Below, in pieces: positions 12,494 to 20,698 of a stretch of 32,884 nucleotides of DNA; position 1 is the stretch's first letter; each line of letters opens with the position of its first letter. The translations under genes and the position numbers were made by a program. The notes below the pieces were generated by a model. The model saw only the letters and a program-made list of their open reading frames with translations. It did not search any database and was not told where the DNA came from. The DNA is from Bacteroidota bacterium. Lineage in GTDB: Bacteria > Bacteroidota > Bacteroidia > Bacteroidales > VadinHA17. The DNA lies in NCBI GenBank assembly GCA_030596025.1, contig JAUVKW010000014.1, positions 1-32,884 on the forward strand, read 5' to 3'.

Positions 12494-12530
12494 AAGTGCC
12501 AGGCGGTTTAAAACTTGCCTGGCACTTTTT
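12494..12530 (+). terminator. Rho-independent terminator of ECF operon
   Basis: An 11-bp perfect stem (AAGTGCCAGGC / GCCTGGCACTT, 12494-12504 with 12517-12527) has a 12-base loop. The last two stem bases begin a run of five T (12526-12530). It lies 27 bases after the stop of the beta-helix gene. This is the cleanest terminator in the window. Confidence 0.93.
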
Positions 12531-12567
12531 AGTTTATTTACTTTTGATTTTTTTCGCTTTCTGAAAA

Positions 12568-12594
12568 TTGAACTGAGACAATTTATTAACTTTG
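12568..12594 (+). promoter_or_regulatory. Putative promoter of outer-membrane protein gene
   Basis: A perfect -7 box (TAACTTTG, 12587-12594) is preceded by TTG (12568-12570) with a 16-bp spacer, slightly short. Transcription would begin near 12601. That rules out the upstream in-frame TTG at 12600 as the start codon and supports the ATG at 12621. Confidence 0.55.
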
Positions 12595-12620
12595 TCATAT
12601 TGATTTTTAGGCTTTCTAAA

Positions 12621-13379
12621 ATGAAGAAATTTCAACTACTGCCGGTTTTATTGACATTCGCTTTTCTTAGCTCAATCAACTTGTATTCACAAGAGCAAAC
12701 AGAACTGCCTGATTCTGGATATAAAAGGAATGTAATCAAATGGAACATAACACCATTTTTACTCTTTAGTAAGAAAAATATTAACCTGTCTTATGAAAGA
12801 ATTCTATCTCCATACCGCTCATTTTCTGTAAATGCGGGTTATTTCGAACTCCCTAAAATGGCCCTTCTGGATAGTTTTAGTTTAGAAAGTGTTACCAATA
12901 AAAAGGGATTTAATGTTTCAGGTGACTATCGTTTTTATTTCAAAAACCGGAACAAAAAAATGGCTCCTGATGGCTTATACTGGGGAATATTTAGTTCATT
13001 TTACCACACTCAGGTTGGAATGGATATAACTGTACTTGACAATCCTGATATTCAGGGAAGTCTATCATTTAGAGGAAAATTCAATGTTCTTAATGCCGGA
13101 ATTGAATTGGGTTATCAGTTTGTAATAAAAGAAAGGCTTACCCTTGATTTAATATTTGTTGGCCCTTCCGCATCCTTGTATAACCGGGATCTAAAACTTG
13201 ATGGAGAAATAGATTCAGAGGAATATGAAGAATATTTACAGGCAATTCACGATATCCTGGTTAGTATTTTTCCCGGATTTGAGCAATTGGCCGGGGATGG
13301 TTTCTTAAATGTTAGTGGGGCTAACTTTAGTATGGGCTATGGATTCAGGTATCTGTTCCAGATTGGATACAGATTCTAA
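12621..13379 (+). CDS. Outer-membrane beta-barrel-like protein
   Basis: This 252-residue protein has a signal peptide (MKKFQLLPVLLTFAFLSSINLYSQ, cleavage near YSQ-EQ). It continues with alternating amphipathic beta strands and ends in a terminal aromatic (GYRF), the usual signature of an outer-membrane barrel. The strand pattern (SYERILSPYRSFSVNAGYF, DYRFYFKNRN, GIELGYQFVIKERLTLDLIF, FRYLFQIGYRF) resembles DUF3575-type small barrels of Bacteroidota. One acidic insertion (about 198-215) is probably an extracellular loop. The gene is alone between the ECF-operon terminator and a convergent NhaC gene. The substrate or role is not evident. Confidence 0.75.
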   Translation: MKKFQLLPVLLTFAFLSSINLYSQEQTELPDSGYKRNVIKWNITPFLLFSKKNINLSYERILSPYRSFSVNAGYFELPKMALLDSFSLESVTNKKGFNVSGDYRFYFKNRNKKMAPDGLYWGIFSSFYHTQVGMDITVLDNPDIQGSLSFRGKFNVLNAGIELGYQFVIKERLTLDLIFVGPSASLYNRDLKLDGEIDSEEYEEYLQAIHDILVSIFPGFEQLAGDGFLNVSGANFSMGYGFRYLFQIGYRF

Positions 13380-13477
13380 ATCTTGTTGTATTATAGTAGA
13401 ATCTATATGTATTGACTTTGAATAGTAAGCTGGTTTTCCGGTTTTATTCCAATCTTCCAAAATTCCATTTATATGCA

Positions 13478-14887
13478 TTAGCTTCCTGGAATTGTTTCAT
13501 CATCGCGTTTTATGGGAGCTATTGCAAAACCAGTAAAACCATACAATAGGGCGAACAAGAATCCTGTATAACACATTACAGCCCAGGGAACGTAAGAAAG
13601 GGTATCAACACCCAGCGTTCCGGCAATAAAAACTCCGGCAATACTCCAGGGAATTAAGGGCACTATCACTGTGCCACTATCCTCGGTTGTACGGGATAAG
13701 TTCTTTGCTGCCATATTAAATTTCTTATATGCCGGAGCAAATAACTCGCCCGGAATCAATATTGATAAAAATGAACTTCCGGTCATGATAGCAGTACCCA
13801 TAGATGCAAATACTGATGCGGCAACAATCTTACCTGCCGTATTGGCAACTCTTAACAAGCGTTCAAGGATCACGTCCAGCATTCCTGTACTTTGAATAAT
13901 TCCTCCAAAGGCGAAAGCACAAAAAGCTATCAGGGTAACATGCATCATATCAACCATCCCCCCCCTGGTAAATAAGGTGTCTACAATAGGTTCACCACTA
14001 TGAAATATGTAGCCAGTAACCATAGAACCAATAGAAGTCTTTAGATTCAGACCCTGTATCAGGATGGCAAGAACAACAGCAAGAACAGATGAAAGAAGCA
14101 TATTGGGAATTACCGGTTTTTTTAATATTGCAGATCCAAGTGTGACAATGGGTGGAATAATCAAGACCCAGTGAAAAGTAAAATTATCACGAATAGTTTG
14201 CATGATAATATCAGTCTTTTCAAGAGAAACACTTCCAGCTCCATGTGATGACAATCCAAGTATCAGATATACTACCATTCCTATAAGCCAGGCAGGAGTA
14301 GTTGTCCACAGCATATGTTTAATATGGTCAAACAAGTTACTGCGGGTAGCTATAGGTGCCAGGTTTGTAGTATCTGAAAAAGGGGATAACTTATCTCCAA
14401 AGTAAGCTCCTGCAACAATCGCTCCGGCTGCCTGGCCCAGTGGAATATTCAGTCCATGAGCAATTCCTATAAAGGCAACACCTACCGTCCCGATGGTTCC
14501 GTAAGAGGTCCCGGTAACCACTGAAATAAGTGAGCATACAAGCGAGGCTGTTACAAGAAAATACTGTGGCGAAATAATTTTCAATCCATAATAGACCAGC
14601 ATTGGAATAGTCCCGGCGGCAATCCACGAGCCAATCAGAGCTCCCACAACTATAACAATAAGCATTGCTGGCATACCTTTCATCATGCTTTTTATAATGC
14701 CATTTTCTATCTCTTTATATGAATATCCCAGATATAAAGCAATGAAACCAGCAACCGTTGCTGCAGCAATTAATAAGATCTCTGCATTAAGGTGTAAAAG
14801 TCCATATCCAAATCCCAGGAAGACAGCAATGGCAATCAGGGGTATCAGAGATAGTGTAAACGAGGGAACTTTTTTTGTTTTCGTCAT
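13478..14887 (-). CDS. nhaC: Na+/H+ antiporter, NhaC family
   Basis: This 469-residue inner-membrane protein exchanges cytoplasmic Na+ for external H+ (some family members use other ion or organic-acid couples). It has about 11-12 hydrophobic helices and the NhaC signature GAYFGDKLSPFSDTTN (about 160-175), where the acidic and Thr/Ser residues sit in the ion path. I place the start at the ATG at 14887 (MTKTKKVPSF). The upstream in-frame ATG at 14938 would add 17 polar residues not usual for the family. It is the last gene of the long minus-strand run and lies 133 bp after the M14 peptidase. It may belong with peptide uptake and sodium balance, but the context is weak. Confidence 0.9.
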   Translation of the reverse strand: MTKTKKVPSFTLSLIPLIAIAVFLGFGYGLLHLNAEILLIAAATVAGFIALYLGYSYKEIENGIIKSMMKGMPAMLIVIVVGALIGSWIAAGTIPMLVYYGLKIISPQYFLVTASLVCSLISVVTGTSYGTIGTVGVAFIGIAHGLNIPLGQAAGAIVAGAYFGDKLSPFSDTTNLAPIATRSNLFDHIKHMLWTTTPAWLIGMVVYLILGLSSHGAGSVSLEKTDIIMQTIRDNFTFHWVLIIPPIVTLGSAILKKPVIPNMLLSSVLAVVLAILIQGLNLKTSIGSMVTGYIFHSGEPIVDTLFTRGGMVDMMHVTLIAFCAFAFGGIIQSTGMLDVILERLLRVANTAGKIVAASVFASMGTAIMTGSSFLSILIPGELFAPAYKKFNMAAKNLSRTTEDSGTVIVPLIPWSIAGVFIAGTLGVDTLSYVPWAVMCYTGFLFALLYGFTGFAIAPIKRDDETIPGS

Positions 14888-15020
14888 TTTGGTCAAGTTT
14901 TTCAATGTATAATGCTTACTATATTTCCTGCCTGTCATTAAGGTATTAGTGGCTATTTTTCATCTTGCCACCAAGGCACAATCCTGACGGCAGACAGGAA
15001 TTCACCAAGCTAATTTAAAG

Positions 15021-16604
15021 TTAATCGTTTATAAAAGGAACCACCAATTCCATAGATATTGAACCCGGTAAACGCACAATGGGATATTCCCTTCCTTCTT
15101 CCAGATATTCATCAAAACAATACTGAAGCATACTCCTCTCTGCTACAATCCCATAACTTGATTGAGGCTCAAGAAGCAAGGGAATAAGCTTAGAGGCATT
15201 TTGATTTAACAACACCAGAATTGAACCAGCCTCAATTAGCCTGTTTTCCGTCCATTTATAAACGTCTACCTCTTTATGTGATTTTTCCTCATCAATACCC
15301 TCAGTTACATGCCTTATTCTGTACAGCTCAACATTCAACTGTGAATCCTTTTTCAAACTATGCATCTCAATATCATGTCTTCCTATAAGATCTATCAATT
15401 TTTTCTCTCCGGATGAAAATATATAGGCAACCGGTTTTGTAACACTCTTTTTTATTTTCACAAGAGGTTCATATCTCTCAAGATCAATTTCAATGTGCTT
15501 CCATTTGTATAGGTCAAATACCGGGAATCTTAAAGTCGGGTTTAAGCTATCAGGGAAGTAATCCATCTGGATATGAGATAAGTGCTCCTCTCCATTATTC
15601 TCAAGCAACAATTTTTTTTGAGCTTCATTTACAAGTTTAATTATCTTACTGCTATTCTGGTTCATAGTTTCCAAGAAAGAAAACAAAGCTGCTATTTGTC
15701 CTTTTGTCCTATATTCTATATTTTGTTTGGGATCTGGAAATCTCTTCCCCTCAAAAATAAATGAAAGATTATTATATATACCAAAACTCTGCCGGCCATC
15801 ATTAATATTAGTGGTACTATGGCGAACCCTGGTTTGCTCTGATGGAGGTCCTCCAACTATATACCTGCTATATGTAAATCCTCTTTCTTTTATGAGTGTC
15901 CCAATCTGTGGCATTAATACATTACGTGAAAATGCAATAAGTTCGGGATCAACATTCACATTGGTAGCTCCACCAAGCATTTCATCGGCATCCTTAATCA
16001 TTCCCTTTTCTACCCATCTTCGGCTGATTGAATTGTATTCATGAATATCCAGGGTGACTTCAGGGTTCCATTTTTTATATAGCCTATGTAAGGCCTGTAC
16101 TTCAGGTTCGCTTATAACAACATGATTCCGGTTTAAATCCATGTTATTTGCATTTCTTCTTTTCAGTACTTCTCCCCCATCAGGATTTACCATTGGAATC
16201 AATATCAGGTCGATATTTTTCAATATAGGCGATTTCTCCCTCACCAGGTCGCGGGCAACAAACAGCGCCGCTTCTTTCCCTGAGGGCTCATTACCATGTT
16301 GCTGACAAAATACCATAACTACTGGTTTTTCAGCACGCTGACTACCGAACTTTGAACTTTCGGTAATAAAAAGTGCCGGAATCTCCCTTCCCTGAACAGA
16401 TTTACCAATTATTTCAAGTGAAATTTCTTTATGCTTTGAACTTAATTCATTTAAGTAATTCATCATGGGCTTGTGTTGAGTCAGTTTTGTAAACTGACTT
16501 TCCTCTAATGGTGTTTTCAATGGTATGGATCCATAAATAAACAGCATTAGAAATATCAGGGGAATAACAGTCCTGAACCAGATTGCTTTTTTACTATTTG
16601 TCAT
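15021..16604 (-). CDS. M14-family zinc carboxypeptidase, exported
   Basis: This 527-residue metallopeptidase begins with a hydrophobic segment (about 7-25), a signal peptide or membrane anchor. It has the M14 zinc-site HxxE (H103, E106 in QQHGNEPSGKEA) and a later zinc ligand H188 (TLDIHEYNS). Other conserved features are an NPDG motif and a DLNRNH substrate-binding motif. The probable catalytic Glu is E285 (FIFEGK). The C-terminal part (about 330-527) lacks obvious M14 motifs and may be a beta-rich accessory domain. The start at 16604 is preferred over 16685 because the longer form adds 27 residues encoded partly by the palindromic repeat DNA. It probably trims C-terminal residues from peptides outside the cytoplasm. 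Its neighbour is an isoaspartyl dipeptidase. Confidence 0.85.
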   Translation of the reverse strand: MTNSKKAIWFRTVIPLIFLMLFIYGSIPLKTPLEESQFTKLTQHKPMMNYLNELSSKHKEISLEIIGKSVQGREIPALFITESSKFGSQRAEKPVVMVFCQQHGNEPSGKEAALFVARDLVREKSPILKNIDLILIPMVNPDGGEVLKRRNANNMDLNRNHVVISEPEVQALHRLYKKWNPEVTLDIHEYNSISRRWVEKGMIKDADEMLGGATNVNVDPELIAFSRNVLMPQIGTLIKERGFTYSRYIVGGPPSEQTRVRHSTTNINDGRQSFGIYNNLSFIFEGKRFPDPKQNIEYRTKGQIAALFSFLETMNQNSSKIIKLVNEAQKKLLLENNGEEHLSHIQMDYFPDSLNPTLRFPVFDLYKWKHIEIDLERYEPLVKIKKSVTKPVAYIFSSGEKKLIDLIGRHDIEMHSLKKDSQLNVELYRIRHVTEGIDEEKSHKEVDVYKWTENRLIEAGSILVLLNQNASKLIPLLLEPQSSYGIVAERSMLQYCFDEYLEEGREYPIVRLPGSISMELVVPFIND

Positions 16605-16628
16605 AACTATGGTTTTGTTTATGATATT

Positions 16629-16719
16629 GATTACGCACCATTGGTGCTTACATTTGTTATATATATTCTGATCCATGGGCTTCACCCATGTCTGTTGATT
16701 ACCGCACCTTTGGTGCTAA
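16629..16719. repeat. Cluster of short palindromic repeats
   Basis: Two near-identical copies of a short palindrome occur. One is GCACC-ATT-GGTGC at 16635-16647 and the other GCACC-TTT-GGTGC at 16704-16716. Each sits in a shared frame of GATTAC before and TTA/TAA after. Between them is another hairpin, CATGGG-CTTCA-CCCATG (16674-16690). The cluster fills the gap between the isoaspartyl dipeptidase and the M14 gene. It looks like a REP-type intergenic palindromic element rather than a terminator, since there is no T-run. Confidence 0.7.
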
Positions 16720-16758
16720 GAATAATATTAAACTTCCAGAGCCCCAAAGGGAAAAACA

Positions 16759-17919
16759 CTAATCTTCAAAAGTTCCTTTTCTTAATAATTTTCCTTTCCT
16801 GGTCATCATTACCCCGTTTGCAAAAAGATACTCTATCTCATTTTTATCATCCAAAAGCACAAGATCAGCATCTTTTCCAACTTCTATATGACCCTTATTT
16901 GTTAGTTTTAAAATTTCTGCGGGGTTCGATGTAACCACTGGCAATGCTTTCTCCCATGGCATAGCTTCATTACTTACCAATTCAATAAGTGTATGAAAAA
17001 TAGCATCAGGACTTCCTATTCCCAACTTCACTAATCTTCCCTCTTCAAAAACAGGGAGTGAACCACAGCCATCTGAGGTAACCGTAATATGATTCAAGGG
17101 TACACCTGCATCCAGTAGTTCAGCTACAGCCCGGGAAGCTTTGTTATTTTCATACCCAAACTCTTTCGGATATGCAGTGAGATCAATATATCCGTTTTTT
17201 CCATATGTTTTTGCCTCGGCAAGAAGATGATCATTGCGGTTACAATGTGTAGGTAAGAATTGAGTAAACTGCAAATCACTTCTTTCAACTGCCTTATAAA
17301 TCAGATCAAAGGGATTCTTTCGGTTGCCAATGTGCAAATTTACAATCCCGGATTTCCCTGAGAACATCCCTCCAATCCTTGCATGTACGGCCATCCTTAT
17401 CAGCTCCCTGACTGAGGGTTCTGAGGACCTGTGATCTGAGATAGCCACTTCCCCAACACCAATAATCTCATCAATCAAGGAAATATCTCTACCTACATCT
17501 CCCAATATCGTTGGAGTTGGAACCTGGTAGGCTCCGGTGTACATCCAGGCAGAAACACCCTCGGCTCTCAGTGATTTAACCTTCATTAAAACACCTTCCA
17601 GGTTTCTGGTCATACCATCTGTTCCCAGCAAACCAATAACTGTAGTAACCCCTGCATGTAGCATTTGGCTCAACTGAAGTTCAGGAGTACGTGTAGAGGG
17701 CCCACCCTCACCACCCGAACCGGCAATATGAACATGGCCATCAATCAGTCCTGGAATAGTTTTCATACCTGAGCCGTCGATTATTTCCATATCAATTTTA
17801 GAAAATCTTTGATCAATAAGGTTATTTCCAACTGCCAGTATTTTCCCTCCACCGATTAATATGTCTGTTTTTCCCAAATACTCAGGTGCATAAACATCGG
17901 TTTTCTCAATAAGTATCAT
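16759..17919 (-). CDS. iadA: Isoaspartyl (beta-aspartyl) dipeptidase IadA-like
   Basis: This 386-residue amidohydrolase would hydrolyse beta-aspartyl dipeptides left from the breakdown of isoaspartyl-damaged proteins. Key features are the HVH zinc ligands (H62, H64 in GLIDGHVHIAGSGGEGGP) and the AISDHRS motif (about 159-165). Later come IVNLHIGN and LPTHCNRN (two metal-binding His) and TVTSDGCGS (catalytic Asp). The length matches E. coli IadA (390). The start at ATG 17919 is chosen because the upstream in-frame codons to 18009 overlap cysQ and have no family counterpart. One oddity: at the place of the carboxylated lysine that bridges the metals in E. coli IadA, this protein has E157 (GVGEVAISDHRS). 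It follows cysQ by 61 bp and precedes the M14 peptidase. Confidence 0.9.
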   Translation of the reverse strand: MILIEKTDVYAPEYLGKTDILIGGGKILAVGNNLIDQRFSKIDMEIIDGSGMKTIPGLIDGHVHIAGSGGEGGPSTRTPELQLSQMLHAGVTTVIGLLGTDGMTRNLEGVLMKVKSLRAEGVSAWMYTGAYQVPTPTILGDVGRDISLIDEIIGVGEVAISDHRSSEPSVRELIRMAVHARIGGMFSGKSGIVNLHIGNRKNPFDLIYKAVERSDLQFTQFLPTHCNRNDHLLAEAKTYGKNGYIDLTAYPKEFGYENNKASRAVAELLDAGVPLNHITVTSDGCGSLPVFEEGRLVKLGIGSPDAIFHTLIELVSNEAMPWEKALPVVTSNPAEILKLTNKGHIEVGKDADLVLLDDKNEIEYLFANGVMMTRKGKLLRKGTFED

Positions 17920-17980
17920 AATTTCTATTGTTTTGGATCTAATACATCCATTTTCTTCTATATTTTCATTAGACAAGAGC

Positions 17981-18817
17981 TTAACTCCTGTACAATTTCG
18001 ATTTGGCAATAAACCATGGATTCAATAAATCAGGCTTATTATAATTCAAGGGAGTGCTATCAAGCTTCACAACACATCCTCCTGATTCGTTTATAATTAT
18101 ATGACCGGCTGCAATATCCCATTCCATTGTAGGTCCCATTCTGGGATAAACATCCGCTTTCCCCTCTGCTATAAGGCACAATTTTAATGAGCTACCTGCA
18201 GGTACTAAATCTATTTTCTCACCCTTTCCCTTAAGTTCCCTGATAAAATCTTCAGTTTCTTGTGAAAGATGTGAACGACTGGCAACGACTCTTATCCCCT
18301 CTCCCTTTTTATGGTCAGGTAACTTCATTGACTTTTTCAGTAGCTGTTCAAAGTCCTCCTCATTCAGATCCTTATGTTCCACATTTTCAAGCTTGTAGGC
18401 ACCATGACCTTTAAGTGCAAAATATAGCTGCTTCAGAACCGGTAAATAAACAACACCAAGGATGGGTATATTCTTCTCCATCAAAGCTATGTTAACGGTA
18501 AACTCATCATTCCTCTTAATAAACTCTTTGGTTCCATCCAGGGGATCAATTAACCAGTACATTTCCCAGTCCTTACGAATCTCCCAGGAAATTTCTGAGC
18601 CTTCTTCACTAAGTACAGGAATACCAAAATCTTTAATCCCGTCAACAATTATTGAGTTTGAAGTTTTATCAGCCAGGGTAAGGGGTGAATTATCCTCCTT
18701 CATTTCAATATTAAAATCTGAACCACCATAGACCTCCATAATAGCATCTCCTGCAATAAGGGATAAGCTTAATGCCTTTACCAGAAGCAAACGTATAGAA
18801 GATAATCCTGAACTCAT
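17981..18817 (-). CDS. cysQ: 3'(2'),5'-bisphosphate nucleotidase CysQ
   Basis: CysQ dephosphorylates 3'-phosphoadenosine 5'-phosphate, the toxic by-product of sulfate assimilation and of sulfotransferase or carrier-protein chemistry. This 278-residue protein belongs to the inositol-monophosphatase fold. It has the metal-binding motifs E71/E72 (LSEEGSE), D91-x-L-D94-G-T (WLIDPLDGTKEF) and D234 (EWDIAAGHIIINESGG). The start at 18817 lies only four bases after the stop of the SLC13 permease gene, so the two are almost certainly cotranscribed. A sulfate-type permease next to CysQ supports the sulfur-assimilation reading. Confidence 0.95.
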   Translation of the reverse strand: MSSGLSSIRLLLVKALSLSLIAGDAIMEVYGGSDFNIEMKEDNSPLTLADKTSNSIIVDGIKDFGIPVLSEEGSEISWEIRKDWEMYWLIDPLDGTKEFIKRNDEFTVNIALMEKNIPILGVVYLPVLKQLYFALKGHGAYKLENVEHKDLNEEDFEQLLKKSMKLPDHKKGEGIRVVASRSHLSQETEDFIRELKGKGEKIDLVPAGSSLKLCLIAEGKADVYPRMGPTMEWDIAAGHIIINESGGCVVKLDSTPLNYNKPDLLNPWFIAKSKLYRS

Positions 18818-18821
18818 ATAG

Positions 18822-20600
18822 TTAAAAGTAAAGTAAACTTAAAACAAGGACTGTAACAATCATATACATAATTGTTAAAGGAAAGCCCAGTCGAAAGAAA
18901 TCTTTAAATGAATAGTTTCCGGGTCCATATACCATTAGATTTGTTTGGTAACCAATGGGGGTAATAAAATTGGCTGCTGCTGCATAAGCTACAGTCAAAA
19001 TAAAAGGTTTTGGATCAAGTCCGAGCTTAAGAGACATGGTCAGAGCAATTGGAAAAATAAGAGCAACTGCAGCCTTCCCTGTTATATAGGCCCCCAAAAC
19101 AGAAGTAACAATAAAAATACCAATCAAAACGCCATATTTCCCAAGAGGAGTAAAAATGGAAATGAAAAAATTAGCAAACATTGGAGCAACCCCGGATTTT
19201 GTCATTGCTATCCCAAGAGCAAGAGACATTACAATAATTAAGCCCAGATTGTAATCAATGCTCATGGTAAGATCTTTGGGATTGGTTAGCTTAAGAATAA
19301 AGGAAACAAGCAAGAGTATAATTAAGCCCATGAAAAGCGAAATAATTTGAAAAGCAGAAAGAAAAATAGCCAGCATAAGTCCACCTAAGAGGATTACAAT
19401 TTTATAGGTTTCCACCTTTGAAAATTCTTTTATCCTGGAAATCAGGTAAAAATCCTGTGTATTCCTAATTCTCTCTCTGAATTGATCACCGGCATACAAA
19501 AGCAGAACATCTCCGGCTTCAATCTCCACGCCATTCATTTCACCTGATATTCTTTCCTGGTTACGGTGGATGCTGATAACTGCAGCATCAAACCTTGACC
19601 TAAAGTTGATTTGCTTCAAAACTTTACCAATAAACATTGAATTATGTGAAACCACAACTTCCACCACCTCTGTTCTTTTCTTCCTGTGAAGCATACCAAC
19701 GGAGGGAATTGTAAGACCCGAATTTGCATCCATAAGATCGGCAATAGGTGCCTTATCCCCGGCAAAAACAAGTAGATCTCCTGCCTCAATCAGTAAATTA
19801 TTTGAAACCACAAAAAGAACCCTATTCTGTCTTCGAATTTCAACCAGGTACAGCCCATACAAGTTCCTTAATCCAGAATCACCAACAGTTTTCCCAACCA
19901 GGTTTGAATTCTTCTTTACCTGAGTTTCTACAAGGTAATTTCTATTGTTCTCAGTTGATGTATCTTCTTCTGCAATTTTATCCGGAAGAACCTTGTTTCC
20001 AAAAAGATATATATATATAAACCCAATGATAATCATTGGAAATCCAACATATACAAAATCAAAAATATTTAAAGGTTTTATTCCCGGAATGATATTTTGA
20101 TCCACAACCAATCCGTTTACAATTAAATTTGTTGAAGTCCCAATAAGAGTAGCGCAGCCTCCTAATATTGCTGCATAAGAAAGTGGCATCAGCAACTTGG
20201 ATGGAGATATATTATGCTTTTCTGACCACAATTTCACATAAGGCATCATTACCGCCACAAGTGGTGTATTGTTTAAGAAAGCAGAAAAGCCTGCAACAAA
20301 AAGCATCATTCTGGTCAGAAAACCCTTGTAGGTCCTGGATTTAGAAAAAACTCTTCCAAACAACAACTCTGACACATTAGTCCTGCGAATGGTATCTCCA
20401 ATAAGCAATAACATTATTATTACCATTACCTGCTCATTTGCAAAACCACTTAAAATTTCTTTTGGGGTTAAAATACCAGATATCCCCAGTATTGCTATGC
20501 CGATAACAAAGGTAAGTGCGGGCCCATAAAGGTCCATATATAGTGATACAATAATGAAGATCACCACAAGAACTACAAGAACAAGATCAAATGTTATCAT
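18822..20600 (-). CDS. SLC13-family anion permease with RCK_C domains
   Basis: This 592-residue inner-membrane permease belongs to the divalent anion:sodium symporter (SLC13/ArsB-like) superfamily. It has two hydrophobic halves (about 1-190 and 400-592) with repeated family motifs (FLNNTPLVAVMMPYV, GTSTNLIVNGL, ITGKAAVALIFPIAL). They flank a soluble insert with two TrkA-C/RCK_C domains (about 205-285 and 300-385). This layout is typical of bacterial and algal sulfate permeases of the SAC1/SLT type. The start at ATG 20600 (MITFDLVLVV) is preferred over 20654, which adds 18 non-membrane residues. Coupling to cysQ four bases downstream makes sulfate the most likely substrate; other dianions remain possible. 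Confidence 0.88.
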   Translation of the reverse strand: MITFDLVLVVLVVIFIIVSLYMDLYGPALTFVIGIAILGISGILTPKEILSGFANEQVMVIIMLLLIGDTIRRTNVSELLFGRVFSKSRTYKGFLTRMMLFVAGFSAFLNNTPLVAVMMPYVKLWSEKHNISPSKLLMPLSYAAILGGCATLIGTSTNLIVNGLVVDQNIIPGIKPLNIFDFVYVGFPMIIIGFIYIYLFGNKVLPDKIAEEDTSTENNRNYLVETQVKKNSNLVGKTVGDSGLRNLYGLYLVEIRRQNRVLFVVSNNLLIEAGDLLVFAGDKAPIADLMDANSGLTIPSVGMLHRKKRTEVVEVVVSHNSMFIGKVLKQINFRSRFDAAVISIHRNQERISGEMNGVEIEAGDVLLLYAGDQFRERIRNTQDFYLISRIKEFSKVETYKIVILLGGLMLAIFLSAFQIISLFMGLIILLLVSFILKLTNPKDLTMSIDYNLGLIIVMSLALGIAMTKSGVAPMFANFFISIFTPLGKYGVLIGIFIVTSVLGAYITGKAAVALIFPIALTMSLKLGLDPKPFILTVAYAAAANFITPIGYQTNLMVYGPGNYSFKDFFRLGFPLTIMYMIVTVLVLSLLYF

Positions 20601-20698
20601 ACACCCATCATAAAGACTATTTTCCCATAAGTTCCAATGGAAAAATATACGCAAAGCGAGATATAAAATTAACGAACCTCTTAAATTCTACAAATAAA

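Noticed and set aside
14888-14938. Upstream ATG for the NhaC gene
   Set aside because: It adds 17 polar residues before the usual family N-terminus. The ATG at 14887 fits better.
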